DNA of 64,000 nt from contig CP084619.1 of the NCBI GenBank assembly GCA_025917655.1, positions 3,515,001 to 3,579,000 of the forward strand, in the 5' to 3' direction. This document shows positions 53,807 to 64,000 of the stretch, in pieces. This stretch comes from Chlorella sorokiniana. Its lineage: Eukaryota > Chlorophyta > Trebouxiophyceae > Chlorellales > Chlorellaceae. Made by a program: the position numbers and the translations under genes. Numbering within the stretch: the first letter of the stretch is position 1; every line of letters begins with the position of its first letter. Under the pieces are notes generated by a model that worked only from the letters and a program-made list of their open reading frames with translations, made no database searches and was not told the origin of the DNA.

Positions 53807-54080
53807 GAACGAATCGTGATAGCATTTCCGAGCCACAAGAACCAAGGCGCGCAAATGCTTGCCACTTGGGCAAGGCGCAAGCGGGGGCGGCTTTTGCATC
53901 TGCTGCCAAGCACTTCAGGGCTCTGCATGCATGTTAGTTGGGCCGTTTGCAAGGTTGATGCTTGTGTGAACACATTCGGCTCGACCCAACGCCAGCCTTT
54001 ACATAGCAACAAGCGCACCACCACCAAGCCCTGCACGAGTCCCACATTGTGACAGTTAACAGTTGAAGCTGCTATCTAGT
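53807..54080. promoter_or_regulatory. Divergent promoter, GLG1-like / ObgC
   Basis: 274 bases between opposing start codons, AT-richer than flanking exons. Must hold both promoters. Confidence 0.5.
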
Positions 54081-57000
54081 ATGACAGTGCCTGGATTCAC
54101 GGGCCTGTCCCGTGCGGCGGCACAGGTCTTGCCTGCTGCGCGAGCGGGCCAGCACCCACCCGTTCACAAGGGTAGAGCAGCTGTTGCACATGCCATGCGC
54201 GGCAAGCGCACGCAGCAGGTGTGTGAGGCGGGTGCCGGCGCAGCGCCGCCGCCGGCGGTGTGCCTTAGCGGCGGGGACGCCCAGCCTGCACTGTTCCAGT
54301 GCTCCTGGGTTGCTCCACCATATGGCTCTCTCTTGCACATGCAGGCCACAGTGCCGCCGGAAGAGTTTCCTGAGCTGACGCTGGGTGCCGAGGCGTTTGA
54401 CGGCGATGACTGGCAGGCCGGGCCCGCCGACGAGCTGGAGGATGAGGCGGGCGCGGAGGCCACCTGGGTGACCTTTGAGCAGGAGCAGGAGGCGCTGGCG
54501 CGGCTGCAGGCAGAGGAGGCTGTTGCGGCGGGCGGCAGCGGCTACGTCGGCGAGGGCGAGGGGGAGGGCGAGGGCGCCCGCGTGGCCGGCAAGCGCCTGC
54601 CCGCCGAGGTGCGCTGCTTCGACACCGCCCGCATCTACGTCAAGGGCGGCGACGGGGGGCGCGGCTGCGTGGCCTTCCGCCGCGAGAAGTTTGTGCCGCG
54701 TGGGGGCCCTCGGGCGGCAACGGCGGCAACGGCGGCAGCGTGTACCTGGAGGCGGATGCGTCCCTCAACTCCCTCATGGCCTTCCGCAGACAAGTGCACT
54801 TCAGGCAAGCGCTGCCGCCGTGCGACAGCACAGTCTCCAGGACGCCGGGCGCGCAGCACCACAGCCAGACGGTACCGCAGCACCACAGCCAGGTGGCACC
54901 ACCTGGCTGGTGACCGCCTGCTGGCGATGAGGCCGCACTGGGGCATGCGGCAGCCTGGGCCCCTTTCCTTGCGTCCCACCCAGCCCACCGCTCCCCCTCC
55001 CGCAGGGCCGAACCCGGCGTCCCCGGCCAGGGCAGCGACATGCACGGCGCCAACGCCAAGGACCTGCTGGTCAGGGTGCCGCCGGGGACCATCGTGCGGC
55101 AGCGGGGCGCCCCCGAGGGCACGCCCCCTGCACGAGCTGCTGCGGCCGGGCGACCGCGTGCTGGTGGCGCCCGGCGGGCGCGGCGGGCGCGGCAACCTGG
55201 CGTTCAAGACCGCGCGCAACACGGCGCCGGCGCTGGCGGAGTTTGGCGAGAAGGGGGCCGAGTGCTGGCTGGACCTGGAGCTGAAGCTGGTGGCGGATGT
55301 GGGCATCATCGGGGTGCCCAACGCCGGCAAGTCCACGCTGCTCAGGTGGGACATGATGGGGGGGGGGGATTTGTGTGTGTTGAGGTGGGGGCCCTGCATC
55401 CAGCAAGCGGGTGGTGTGGTCAGCCCTTCTTTCTCAACACCAGAACAAGATGGTGTTGAGCTCAGCCAGTGCTGGTTGCTGAACACCACGCCACACACGC
55501 CGCCTCGCGCAGCTCAGCACGCGTGCTCCATGCACGAAGGGCACCGCCCTGCCGGCTGCGCGCCTCGCTGGCACCCGTCGCTCACCCTGCCGCGCCTCCT
55601 GCCGCCGCCCGCCCGCAGCGTTGTGAGCGCGGCCAAGCCCAAGATTGCCAACTACCCCTTCACCACGCTGGTGCCCAACCTGGGTGTCTGCAACCTGGAC
55701 TACCGCACCACCGTGTTTGCGGGTGGGGCGGGGCGCCGGCGGGGGTGGGCAGCGCGCCCCTGCCACGCGCTGCCAGGCGGGTGCTGCGCATGCTGCCAGG
55801 TGGCAGGCGCAGCGCAGGCATCCGGCCTGCCCTCGGGGTGGGCACCTCGGCTGCGCGGCTCAACGCCACAGCAGCCCTCTGCAAGCATCCCCCCTTCCCC
55901 CACTTCAGACGTGCCTGGCCTGCTGGAGGGCGCGCACGCGGGTGTGGGTCTGGGCCACCAGTTCCTGCGCCACTGCCAGCGCTGCCGCCTGCTGGTGCAC
56001 GTGGTGGACGGCACCAGCCCAGACCCCATGGGCGACTACGCCGCCATCAGGCAGGAGCTGGAGCTGTTCAGCCCCGAGCTGGCGGCCAAGCCGCAGGTGC
56101 GTGCGTGTGTTTGTTTGGGGGGCAGCGGCCACGCCCGCCTGGGACCTGCTGCTGGGTCGGCCGCACAAGCGACGGGCGGTGTGGGCTGGCGAAGGCTCAC
56201 CACGTCAGCGCGCCCCCGTGTCCCCAACCGACCCAGGTGGTGGCCTACAACAAGATGGATGTGCCCGACTCGAGCGACTACTGGGAGGACGTGCGCGAGG
56301 GGCTGGCGGCGCGGGGGTGCCCCGCGACGCGTGCTTCGCCATCAGGCGCGCCCCTGGGGGCTGGGGGAGGGTGGCTGGAGGGGCGGGGCACACGTCTCGT
56401 GACCGGCTTGACCGCCCGGCAGACTCCCTGCCTCTCCGCGCCCTGCAAACCACCCCCTGAAGCTGTGTACCGCTTGTGTTGTCCTGCAGCGCCGTCAGCG
56501 GGCGGGGCGTGACGGAGCTGGTGCGTGCGGTGCGGGCGCTGCTGGACACACTCCCGAGGAGGAGGAGGAGGAGGCGGCGGAGGCGGAGGCGCACGACCAG
56601 CAGACGGCGGCGGCGGCGGCGCTGCCGGGCAGGCGCGATGCGCGGGCGCGGATTGGCGAGTTCACCATTGACTGCGACCTGTCGGGCCCGCGCGTCTGGT
56701 TTGTGCAGGTGGGCACGGCAGGCGTCAAGCTCGCTGGCGCCGAAAGGAGCTGCTGCGCCGGCGCGCGCACCCCTTCCTGCACCGCGCCTTTTCACCGCAC
56801 CCACCAACCACTGCGCAGGGCGCCGCCATCGAGCGCTTTGCCCAGATGACAGACTGGTCGTACTACGAGGCGGCACGCCGCTTCCAGCGCGTGCTGGTGG
56901 CGGCGGGCATCGACTCGGCGCTCAAGGCACGCGGCGTCATGGTGAGCTGGCACAGCGCGGCGCCTCCTCGGCTACCTCGCCCGACTTCCCCTGGCAGCCG

Positions 57001-57241
57001 TCACCGATTGAGCGGCGGCCTCGTCCCCCACACCGTCTGGCCCGCCTCCGCCCGTCGCCCAGCTGTTGTCCATCGATTCCCTCCCCCTCAGGACGGCGAC
57101 ACCGTGGTGATTGGCGAGCTGGAGTTTGATTACTCGAGCGACACCAGCGAGTCAGCCATGTACGAGCGCTGGTACCAGGAGCGGCGCGCGGCGGGGGTGG
57201 TGGGCAAGGGCCAAGCGCGCTGGCCCCACGTCACCGGCTGA
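54081..57241 (+). CDS. Obg/CgtA-type GTPase, plastid-targeted (ObgC-like)
   Basis: Obg GTPases act in late large-subunit ribosome assembly; plant ObgC does so in chloroplasts. Start ATG 54081 opens a transit-like sequence ([20 protein letters not shown]), then an intron after RTQQ and an acidic linker ([20 protein letters not shown]). The Obg domain follows: [47 protein letters not shown], then [20 protein letters not shown] and [21 protein letters not shown] domain: [14 protein letters not shown] (G1), [17 protein letters not shown] (G2), [19 protein letters not shown] (G3), NKMD (G4). An acidic GAG-repeat stretch precedes the C-terminal OCT domain: [20 protein letters not shown] with [20 protein letters not shown] and [14 protein letters not shown]. 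Frame slips near 54705 and 55125 break the glycine-rich domain as written, both in C/G runs. The OCT domain marks the bacterial/organellar CgtA class. About eight exons. Confidence 0.9.
56554..56600. repeat. GAG/GCG trinucleotide repeat in ObgC
   Basis: Purine-rich triplet run of GAG then GCG/GAG units between the G domain and the OCT domain. In the coding frame it gives a Glu/Ala-rich acidic linker. Confidence 0.8.
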
Positions 57242-57419
57242 CGCGGCCACGCCCTGCGCCCCTTGCCGCCTCTCCCTGCTGCTCCACTATCCCCTTTCTC
57301 AGCCCAACACATGAGTTTCAAATGCCGCATGATGACAGCACGAACTGCAATGTGAGCGCCAGAGTGGCAGGTGACGCCCGCTGGGCAGGCTGGGCATCGG
57401 AGGCGGCGCCGCCGCGCGG

Positions 57420-59218
57420 TCAGTACCCCAGGCGCTCCAGCTGCTGCGCGTCCTGCGCCAGCCCTCCCGTACCTTCACTGACAGGGAGAGGTAGACCGGC
57501 CGCCCCAGGAACTCCTCTATCTCAGCGCGGGAGGCGGTGCCCAGCTGCTTGAGCGCGGAGCCCGCGCGGCCGATGACGATGCCGCGCTGGCGCTCCTTCT
57601 CCAGCACAATCTCCGCCTCAATCAAGTCCTTGGCCTGACCGCGGCGCTCCTTGTAAGTAACCACGTCCACTGCGGAGGAGGGGGGCATGGTGGGGTGCTG
57701 CTGGACCACTATACCACGGATCACTGCCACAACGCTGGACCGGGCGCAGCGCAGGAGCATGCCAAAAGACAGCCAGCATAGGGTGGCCGACGCCCGTAGT
57801 ACAAGATCCGCACATCCACGCCCCACCCCCAGCCTGCGTCTTTCCTCCCTCCCGGCGCACCTGCCACGCCGTACGGCACTTCCTGCCGGTACTGCAGGAA
57901 GATGTGCTTGCGGATGATCTCCGACACAAAGAAGCGCTCGGGCTGCTCGCTCACAATGTCCTGCAACGGGCGGGGGGGCGGGAGAAGGAAAGGGGGGGTC
58001 GCGCGCGTTAGCAAGGTTCACGCTCGTGCTGGTTCCAGGGCAGACTTTTGCCAAGCAGGCCTCATTTGCGCTCAGCCTCTGCCCCTCTGGCACTTTATCG
58101 CCAGCCTTCTGCCATGAAAGCGCTTCCTACGGCAGGGCCGCTAGACGCTGCGCCGCACACCTTGGGGTACATGGAGGGTCCCTCGGGCAGCTTGGCCTCG
58201 ATCCAGCGCGTCACCTCGTCCAGGTTGCTGCCCTGCAGCGCCGAGATGGGCACCACCACGTCCGCCCTGCAGAACTGCTTGAACCAGGCCTCCAGCGCCG
58301 CCAGCTCCTCGCCCGGCAGCAGGTCCGCCTTGTTGAGCAGCTGCATGGAACGGGTGCATCCGGCGGGGCAGCAAACAATCAGCGCAAGGGTCCACGCCTG
58401 CAAGAAAATAATGTCAGGCAGGCTCCATTCCGGCCATGCAGCCCTTTAAGGCGCGGGGCTGCAACGCGAGAAGGAAGAGGACTCACAATCGCCATGGGCG
58501 GGCCTTTCCAGTCGTCCCCGGGCTGCAGCATGGCAAGCGCCTGCTCCGGCTGATGCGACGCATCGATGATGGCCAGCAGGCAGTCGGCGTCCTTGACAGC
58601 CTGAGAGGGGCGCAGTGAAGGGCGGGGCTCTGGCAATAGTTCAATGACCGGCGCCGAGAGGGGCCATTTTTTTCCTACCTGCTGCACCGCCGCCATCATC
58701 TTGTCCTCCAGCTTGTTGCGCTTGTCGGCAATGATGCCGGGGTGTCCAGCAACACGGCCTGGAACCCCGGCTCCGACAGGATGCCCAGGATGCGGTGCCG
58801 CGTCGTCTGCGCACGCGGCGTCACTATCGACAGCGGCTGCCGCAGCATCGCATTCAGCAACGTGCTTTTGCCTGCGTTGGGCCGCCCGATAATGGCCACA
58901 AAACCGGCCTTGTGACCAGGTGGGTCTGCCGTGAAGTTGCTGTACTCCTCCAGGATTTCAGGGGGCGCCCGCCGTGCTCTTGTTCATCTGTTGCCGCCGC
59001 TGCCAGCTCCGCTGCTAGTTCCGGGGTAGGCCATCCAGCGGCATATCACCTCCTGAAAGTTTCTTTGTCACCCTAAGCTGCTGCCGCCAGCCTCGCCGAG
59101 AGTGCCTGCAGGCCCGAAAGGGCCACGGCACAGGGGCAGCTGCATGCGGCTGGCACGCCTTCAACCCGGCAGTGCTTGTCGTTTGCAGCGGTATGCATAT
59201 GCTTGCGGTGAAACTCAT
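57420..59218 (-). CDS. ERA: Era-type GTPase with KH domain, plastid-targeted
   Basis: Era binds the 3' end of small-subunit rRNA and checks 30S maturation; plants have organellar copies. Start ATG 59218 ([20 protein letters not shown]) leads a basic, Ser/Thr-rich transit peptide with [17 protein letters not shown]. Next are [20 protein letters not shown] and the G domain: [19 protein letters not shown] (G1), [18 protein letters not shown] (G2), VLLDTP then GIIADKRNK (G3), [18 protein letters not shown] and [14 protein letters not shown] (G4), [16 protein letters not shown] (G5). The KH domain reads [20 protein letters not shown] with [17 protein letters not shown], then [20 protein letters not shown]. 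The end is [15 protein letters not shown]. Slips near 58970, 58740 and 57475 are needed to keep these conserved parts in one frame. Tail-to-tail with ObgC, 178 bases apart. Confidence 0.9.
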
Positions 59219-59440
59219 GGGCGCAAGGGGAGGTTTCCGTGAACAACGTTTTATGCAGCGGCCCTGGGTGGGCGGAGCAAGGCAGCTTACAGGTTGAAGG
59301 AACTGCCAACACCGTTCCGCGCTCCTCAGTCAGCAGAAACCCGTTGGCATTGCCTGCTGTCGCCATGCTTTGACCAGCAGGGCACGAGACCGCCTGGTGA
59401 AACAATTCGTGCCTTTAACCAGTTTTGGTGCTCATGCATC
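59219..59440. promoter_or_regulatory. Divergent promoter, Era / CEP70
   Basis: 222 bases between opposing start codons, the shortest such gap in the window. Must contain both promoters unless CEP70 begins further downstream. Confidence 0.45.
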
Positions 59441-62400
59441 ATGAAAGGGTGCTGCAGAGCGTCGCGCACTGCGTCAGAGGGACACCAAGCGATCGTGCCG
59501 CACCCGGTTCCCTTGGACAGTCCCAGCAAGCGGCGCAAACCTTGGTTCACTCTTGCACGTGACATCAACGTGGCGGAATGGGTAGTGGGGAGCGTGCCAG
59601 CAGGCGGCACACCGCCGCCTGCGCCCTCAGCTGATCCGGCAGACAGCGGGGCCTTGGAAGGCTGCCAACATGCAGCAAGCACGGAGAAAGAGCCATCCAC
59701 CGTCGACAGCATGCTGCAATCAAAATCGAGCACGGAAGTGGCTGGAATGCTGGTGCATGCAGGCAGCGACTCCACGCTGGAGGCGCACTCCCTGTCGTCC
59801 TCCCGGAGGCCGAGCCTGCTGCGCCAGATGTCGATGTCAGCGACAGCGAGGCAGGGGACGACTTGCTGAGCTTCCTGGCCGATCTCAAGAACAAGTATGG
59901 TTTGGAAGATGCAGGTTTCCCCTTGCAAAGCACAGCGGGCCCTGGGACCCCGCCGACAGCCAAGGGCAGCTGCAAGTGAATGTCGGCGTGGTCAGTGGCG
60001 CACCGATGCCAGGCAGCAGTCCGCCCCCGACCCTGCCACTTTTGCCGCACCTGGAAAACCACCAAGGAACAGACGTTTGTGACAGTGAAGCATCAGCAAC
60101 GCAGACAAGCGCACAGTCAGAGCCTGGTGAAGGGCTAGAGCAGCATGCAAGCTGCGAAAGCCACAGCGAGCTCGACGATGAGTTGGCGTCAGCCCCCCAG
60201 CCGCCATGGTGGCAGACGGCAGCACCCCTGGAAAATCCTTGTCCCCATGATGCAAGTGCAGCACAGGCTGCAACGCAGGATGATGCCGCAGAGACGCCAG
60301 CTGTGCGGTGGGAGGAGGCTGATGGGTGCATCGCCCAGCTGGAGGCCGAGCTTCGGGAGCTGGAGGAGCTGCAGCGCTTGGCCGCCGCCCACGAGCCTCA
60401 AGCTGACCATCCAGCTGCTGCTGCTGAGCCCAGCAGCACATCAAGACCTGACCAACCTTCCGAAGCCAGCCCGCCCCATGGAAGAGCACAGCCGTCCGCG
60501 TGGGTGCAGCAGCCGCTTCCCTGGCACGGCTTGCACTCCCTGCTGGTGCGGCGCGGCTTCCCAGGCCTGTTTGGCAGCGCTGACCCAAGCAGCCAGCCGC
60601 AGCCCGACCAGGCAGCCCTGTACAGCGCTCTACAGTCACTCCTGCACGAGAATGCCCGGTGCAGCGCGCACCAGCAACGGCTGGTGGAGGCAGCCAGGGA
60701 GGCGTCGCGTCGGGAGAGCGCACTGGTGAGAAGCTTTGCGGCTGCCGCCAAGAAGAAAGCAGGCGAGCTGGCCAAGTGGAAGCGGCTGGCGATGGAGAGC
60801 CAGGTCGCTGCGCAGCACGCACAGCACAGCGGCCAGCGCTGCAAGGGCACGGGCGACCAGATTGCAGCCGAGGCGCGACAGCTGGAGGCCCTTGTCAGCA
60901 GGCAGCAGCATGCCCTGAGCATCAAGGTGGGCATTCACTGTCGCTTGTTGATCAAGGTCAGGCACACGTTGAGGCGGGCACATGCGCTCAAAGATGCTGC
61001 AACCTTGCGTCACTGATGCAGGATGGTGAGCTGGCCCGACTGAAGCAAGCCCTGGCAGATGTTCGGGAGCGAGACGAGCGCCGCCAGCTAGCAGACCGCA
61101 GCGCGTACGACCGCCTGAGGCGTGGCTATGCAGCTGCAAAAGCGGCTGAGACGCCAGGGGCTGCTGCAGCAGAAATGCGGGCAGCCAGCGGGCAGCTCAA
61201 GCCCTGGGACCTCATGCGCATCTTTGAAGCGGAGCGCAGCAACCTGCAGGAGGCAGCGGCAGCGGCAGCGGCTGAGGCTGCCATCGCTCGCGCCAAGCTG
61301 GCACGCGCACAGGTGCAGGGCCACTGCATGAACACTGGTGCTTGATACCACAGAAATGGCGCAGCAAAGCTAACGTCATGTGCCGCGCTCTCGCAGGAAG
61401 GGCTGCACGCCGCCGGCCTGCAGTGCGATCAGTACGACTCGATCGAAGGCGAGGCTCGTGCAGCTGCTCGGCAGGCAGCAGTGGCTGAGCAGCAGGCGGC
61501 GGCACTTGCCGAGGAAGTGGAAGCTCTGCGCCGAGAGCTGGCACACCGTCCCACACAGGTGGGGCTGCTCTCCTCCCTGGCCATTCACAAAGGCGGGCCT
61601 TGCCTGCAGCCTGGCTGAGCATCAACCTGCCCTGTCTCGTGCCGGCGCAGGCCCAGATGGACACCCTCCGCAGGCAGGCCGACATCATGGAACGCCAGCT
61701 GGCCAAGGCCGCGGCAGAGAAGGCAGCGGGCAAGGCCAGGGAGGCAAACAGGTGCTGTGTTGGGGGCGGCCAGCGTGCGAGCCTCGTTGCCCGCCAGGCT
61801 GCCGCCTTTCTCACCGCCTCAAGGGCTCCTGCCTGCAGCCGCCCACGGCCCAGGCCGCTGAGCACGCGGGAGGCCATCCAGCGCGACCGCAACATGCAGA
61901 GGCTGGGCCTGCACAGCGTGGAGGACCTGCCAAAGCCGGGTGCGTGCGGCGCAGGGCTGGTTGGGGTGAAGAGGGGTCATCTGTGGCGGCCTGGCAGGCT
62001 GCTGTCCTTTCTGCTGGCTCTGACCACAAATCTGATGGCGGCGCACGCGCCCGCCCCCCTCCCCCGCGTTGCACACACACGCAGTGCTGGTGGAGGTGGT
62101 GCAGGACGCGTGCGCCCTGCTGGAGTGCCGCCAGCCGCTGGAGCTGTGCTCCGCTGTGCGCCCCCTGCAGGACCTTGCGGCGCTGGTGCCCCGCATGGAG
62201 CGCTTTGTCGGCGACGTGTGCGCGGTGGGTGCACTGACTGGGAGTGCTGAGAGCTAGGGGGCAGGGCCGCGCCACATTCACTTGAGACTGAGTGTCTCAT
62301 GGGAGTGTGAGCGCCGCGCATCTGTCGCTTTGCTTACCCCGGCAGTTGGTGTCCCGCCCGCAGGCCGTGTTTCAGAAAGGGCTGGCACACGTCCCTGAGG

Positions 62401-63574
62401 CCCTGCGGCAGGACAATCCTGGGGATGTGCCCGCTGTGCTGGCTGCTTGGATAGCAGGTGGTCGGCTGGGGTCAGTCTTTGCCTCCCCATCTGTGAAGGC
62501 AGCAGCTGCTCCTCCTTCCTCAGCCTGACGGGCAACCCTGCGGTACCCCCCATCATCTTGACCTTGCACCAGAGCTGTCAGAGCTCACGGAGACGCGGGG
62601 CGTGATGCGAGCCCTCATGCGCCAGCTGAGCAGCCGCGTGACGGTGCAGCCTGCCGACCCGCCGCCGGTGAGGCGCTTCACTGCAGGATCTTGATTGCCT
62701 GGCTTTAATCATATGCGCATTTCCCACCGGATTGGCTAAACAACTCTCTGAGTGTGCCTCTGCTTCCCCAGACTGCGGCAGAGGTGGTGCCGCTGGTTGC
62801 ATCCCTGGTGGATCTGGAACGGCGCGTGTTTCACTCGCAGGAGGTCATTGAAGGTGGTTGCAGTCGCCCAGGGCTCGATGGGAACCGCATCGGCTTTGGC
62901 TACTGCAGGGGCTCGCTGCCTTCCATGCCTCACACACCTGGCCACGCCTTGCTCGCCCTGCCCTCCTTCCATGCAGCCGCGGAGGCAGCTATAGCGGCAC
63001 AGCCGGACCTCCTGCTGCACCGCATCGTGCTCCAGTTCCAGCGCTTGTTTGAATGCCGCGGCCTGGATGGGGTGCTACCAGCCATGAACAAACTCTACCT
63101 TGCGCACACAGGCAAGCCTGAGGCTTCTTACGTCTTGCAGGGCACGTCACAGCTTGCAACCAACCAACCCTGCGCCCTGCCAGCCATCGGCTTGTTTCTG
63201 GACCCCCTCCCCGCAGAGGCCCAGACGTTCTTGACGGCCCTCAGGGCGGCTGTAGGGCTCGACCCTGGTGCCAGCCTGGAGGCATGCACCAACCGGCTGG
63301 ACCAGCTGCTGCGCGACTCGCGGGGGAGCTTGCCAGCATGCTGCCAGCCAGCGAACGCGGAGCAGCTGCACCTGCACTCCCGGCCCGCTCCACTGCGGTG
63401 GTTGTGGAGGTGGACACGCAGAGGCGGGGCCTGCAGGAGGCGGCCAGAGTGGCAGTGGAGCGCATGGCATCACGACGGGGTGGCCCCAAGTGCAAATTTT
63501 TGTCCCTGCCCGGCGCAACAGCACAGAAGACAGAGAACAGTGAGAGCACCGTCGGGCACCTTATGTCACGCTAG
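59441..63574 (+). CDS. CEP70: CEP70-like centrosomal/basal-body protein
   Basis: Coiled-coil protein resembling centrosomal protein of 70 kDa, which in animals and Chlamydomonas is a centriole/basal-body component. Start ATG 59441 opens a long Ser/Pro/Ala-rich, low-complexity N-terminal third. A first coiled coil sits near 60330 (LEAELRELEELQRLAAAHEP). Heptad-rich helices run from RVRR-like segments at 60600 to 61760: LARLKQALADVRERDERRQL, WDLMRIFEAERSNLQEAAAA, AALAEEVEALRRELAHR and MDTLRRQADIMERQLAKAAA. The conserved C-terminal part holds VVQDACALLECRQPLELCSA, HRIVLQFQRLFECRGLDGVL with PAMNKLYLAHT, and TFLTALRAAVGLDPGASLEA. The FQRLF...LDGV...MN.LY pattern is the CEP70 TPR-region signature. 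Frame slips near 59840-59990 and near 63325 are suspected. Protein ends ESTVGHLMSR. About 10 exons. Confidence 0.75.
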
Positions 63575-64000
63575 ACATGTTGCAAAAAGTGGTGGCAAAA
63601 AAGCTAAACAACCATGTGTACAAACAAAGCACGCATCTTGAGGAGCAGGGGGCAGGTGGCGGACAGGCGGGAGGAGCTGGACACAGATCAACAGAGTGTG
63701 TGTGGCCTTGCAAGAAGGTCTGATTGAAGGACAGTGTGGGGACATGTTTGAAGAAGCTCGGCGATTAAGCCGGAAAGGTTTCTGAGGTACCAAGCAATGG
63801 TGATGCTTTGAAGGGCGCCTGGATCCTTTGCTGCAATCTAAGGGGCATGCCAAACATGCAGGGGCACTGGTCCCTCTGCTGCTTTGGTCATGGCGTTGAT
63901 GGGCTTGCTTAGGAGAAAATAATGTTGTTAGTTGGGGCTGGAATATTAATGTTGGCTCTTCTTGCTGCCAATGGGCTGGCAAGCCCTGCCAAGCTTAGTA
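63575..64000. other. Sequence downstream of CEP70
   Basis: 426 AT-richer bases at the window's right edge, probably the CEP70 3' UTR and intergenic DNA. A minus-strand ORF (63566-63982) has no motif or coding-like composition and is not called. Confidence 0.35.

Noticed and set aside
63566-63982. 138-codon minus-strand ORF at the right edge
   Set aside because: AT-richer, His/Pro/Gln-rich noise downstream of CEP70; overlaps the CEP70 stop antisense.

Overview
The window is a stretch of nuclear genome from a green alga, most likely a trebouxiophyte of the Chlorella type. It is very GC-rich. The genes carry many short GT...CAG introns. Several plus-strand genes are followed by the chlorophyte poly(A) signal TGTAA. 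The gene set is plant-like and photosynthetic: RbcX, an mTERF protein, an ObgC-type GTPase, a plastid Era, a CONSTANS-like B-box/CCT protein and an R2R3-MYB. It also holds genes shared with animals but lost or divergent elsewhere, such as CEP70, a GLG1-like protein and ADCK2. No prokaryotic, viral or transposon genes were recognised.

Layout, left to right: ADCK2-type ABC1 kinase (+, 5' end unresolved), CCT8 (-), CONSTANS-like factor (+), KH RNA-binding protein (+), NDUFS8 (-), mTERF (+), CDT2/DTL (-), a small one-pass membrane protein (-), WDR5-like protein (-), TBCD (+), RbcX (+), R2R3-MYB (-), PRMT5 (+), HPP-family membrane protein (-), an unrecognised secreted glycoprotein (-), GLG1-like protein (-), ObgC (+), Era (-) and CEP70 (+). 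Genes often alternate in strand. Four divergent pairs share start-to-start gaps of about 220-300 bp: NDUFS8/mTERF, WDR5/TBCD, GLG1/ObgC and Era/CEP70.

Functional groups: plastid gene expression and Rubisco assembly (mTERF, ObgC, Era, RbcX); mitochondrial respiration (NDUFS8, probably ADCK2 for ubiquinone); tubulin and cytoskeleton (CCT8, TBCD, CEP70); chromatin and cell cycle (CDT2, WDR5, PRMT5); transcription and RNA (CONSTANS-like, MYB, KH); secretory pathway and membranes (GLG1-like, secreted glycoprotein, HPP).

A recurring oddity is that conserved proteins repeatedly slip one reading frame inside G or C runs, in nearly every gene. This looks like base-length error in the assembled sequence rather than gene decay, so predicted proteins from this window should be treated with care. 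Exon structures were read by eye from homology and splice-site consensus; gene identities are firmer than exact ends.
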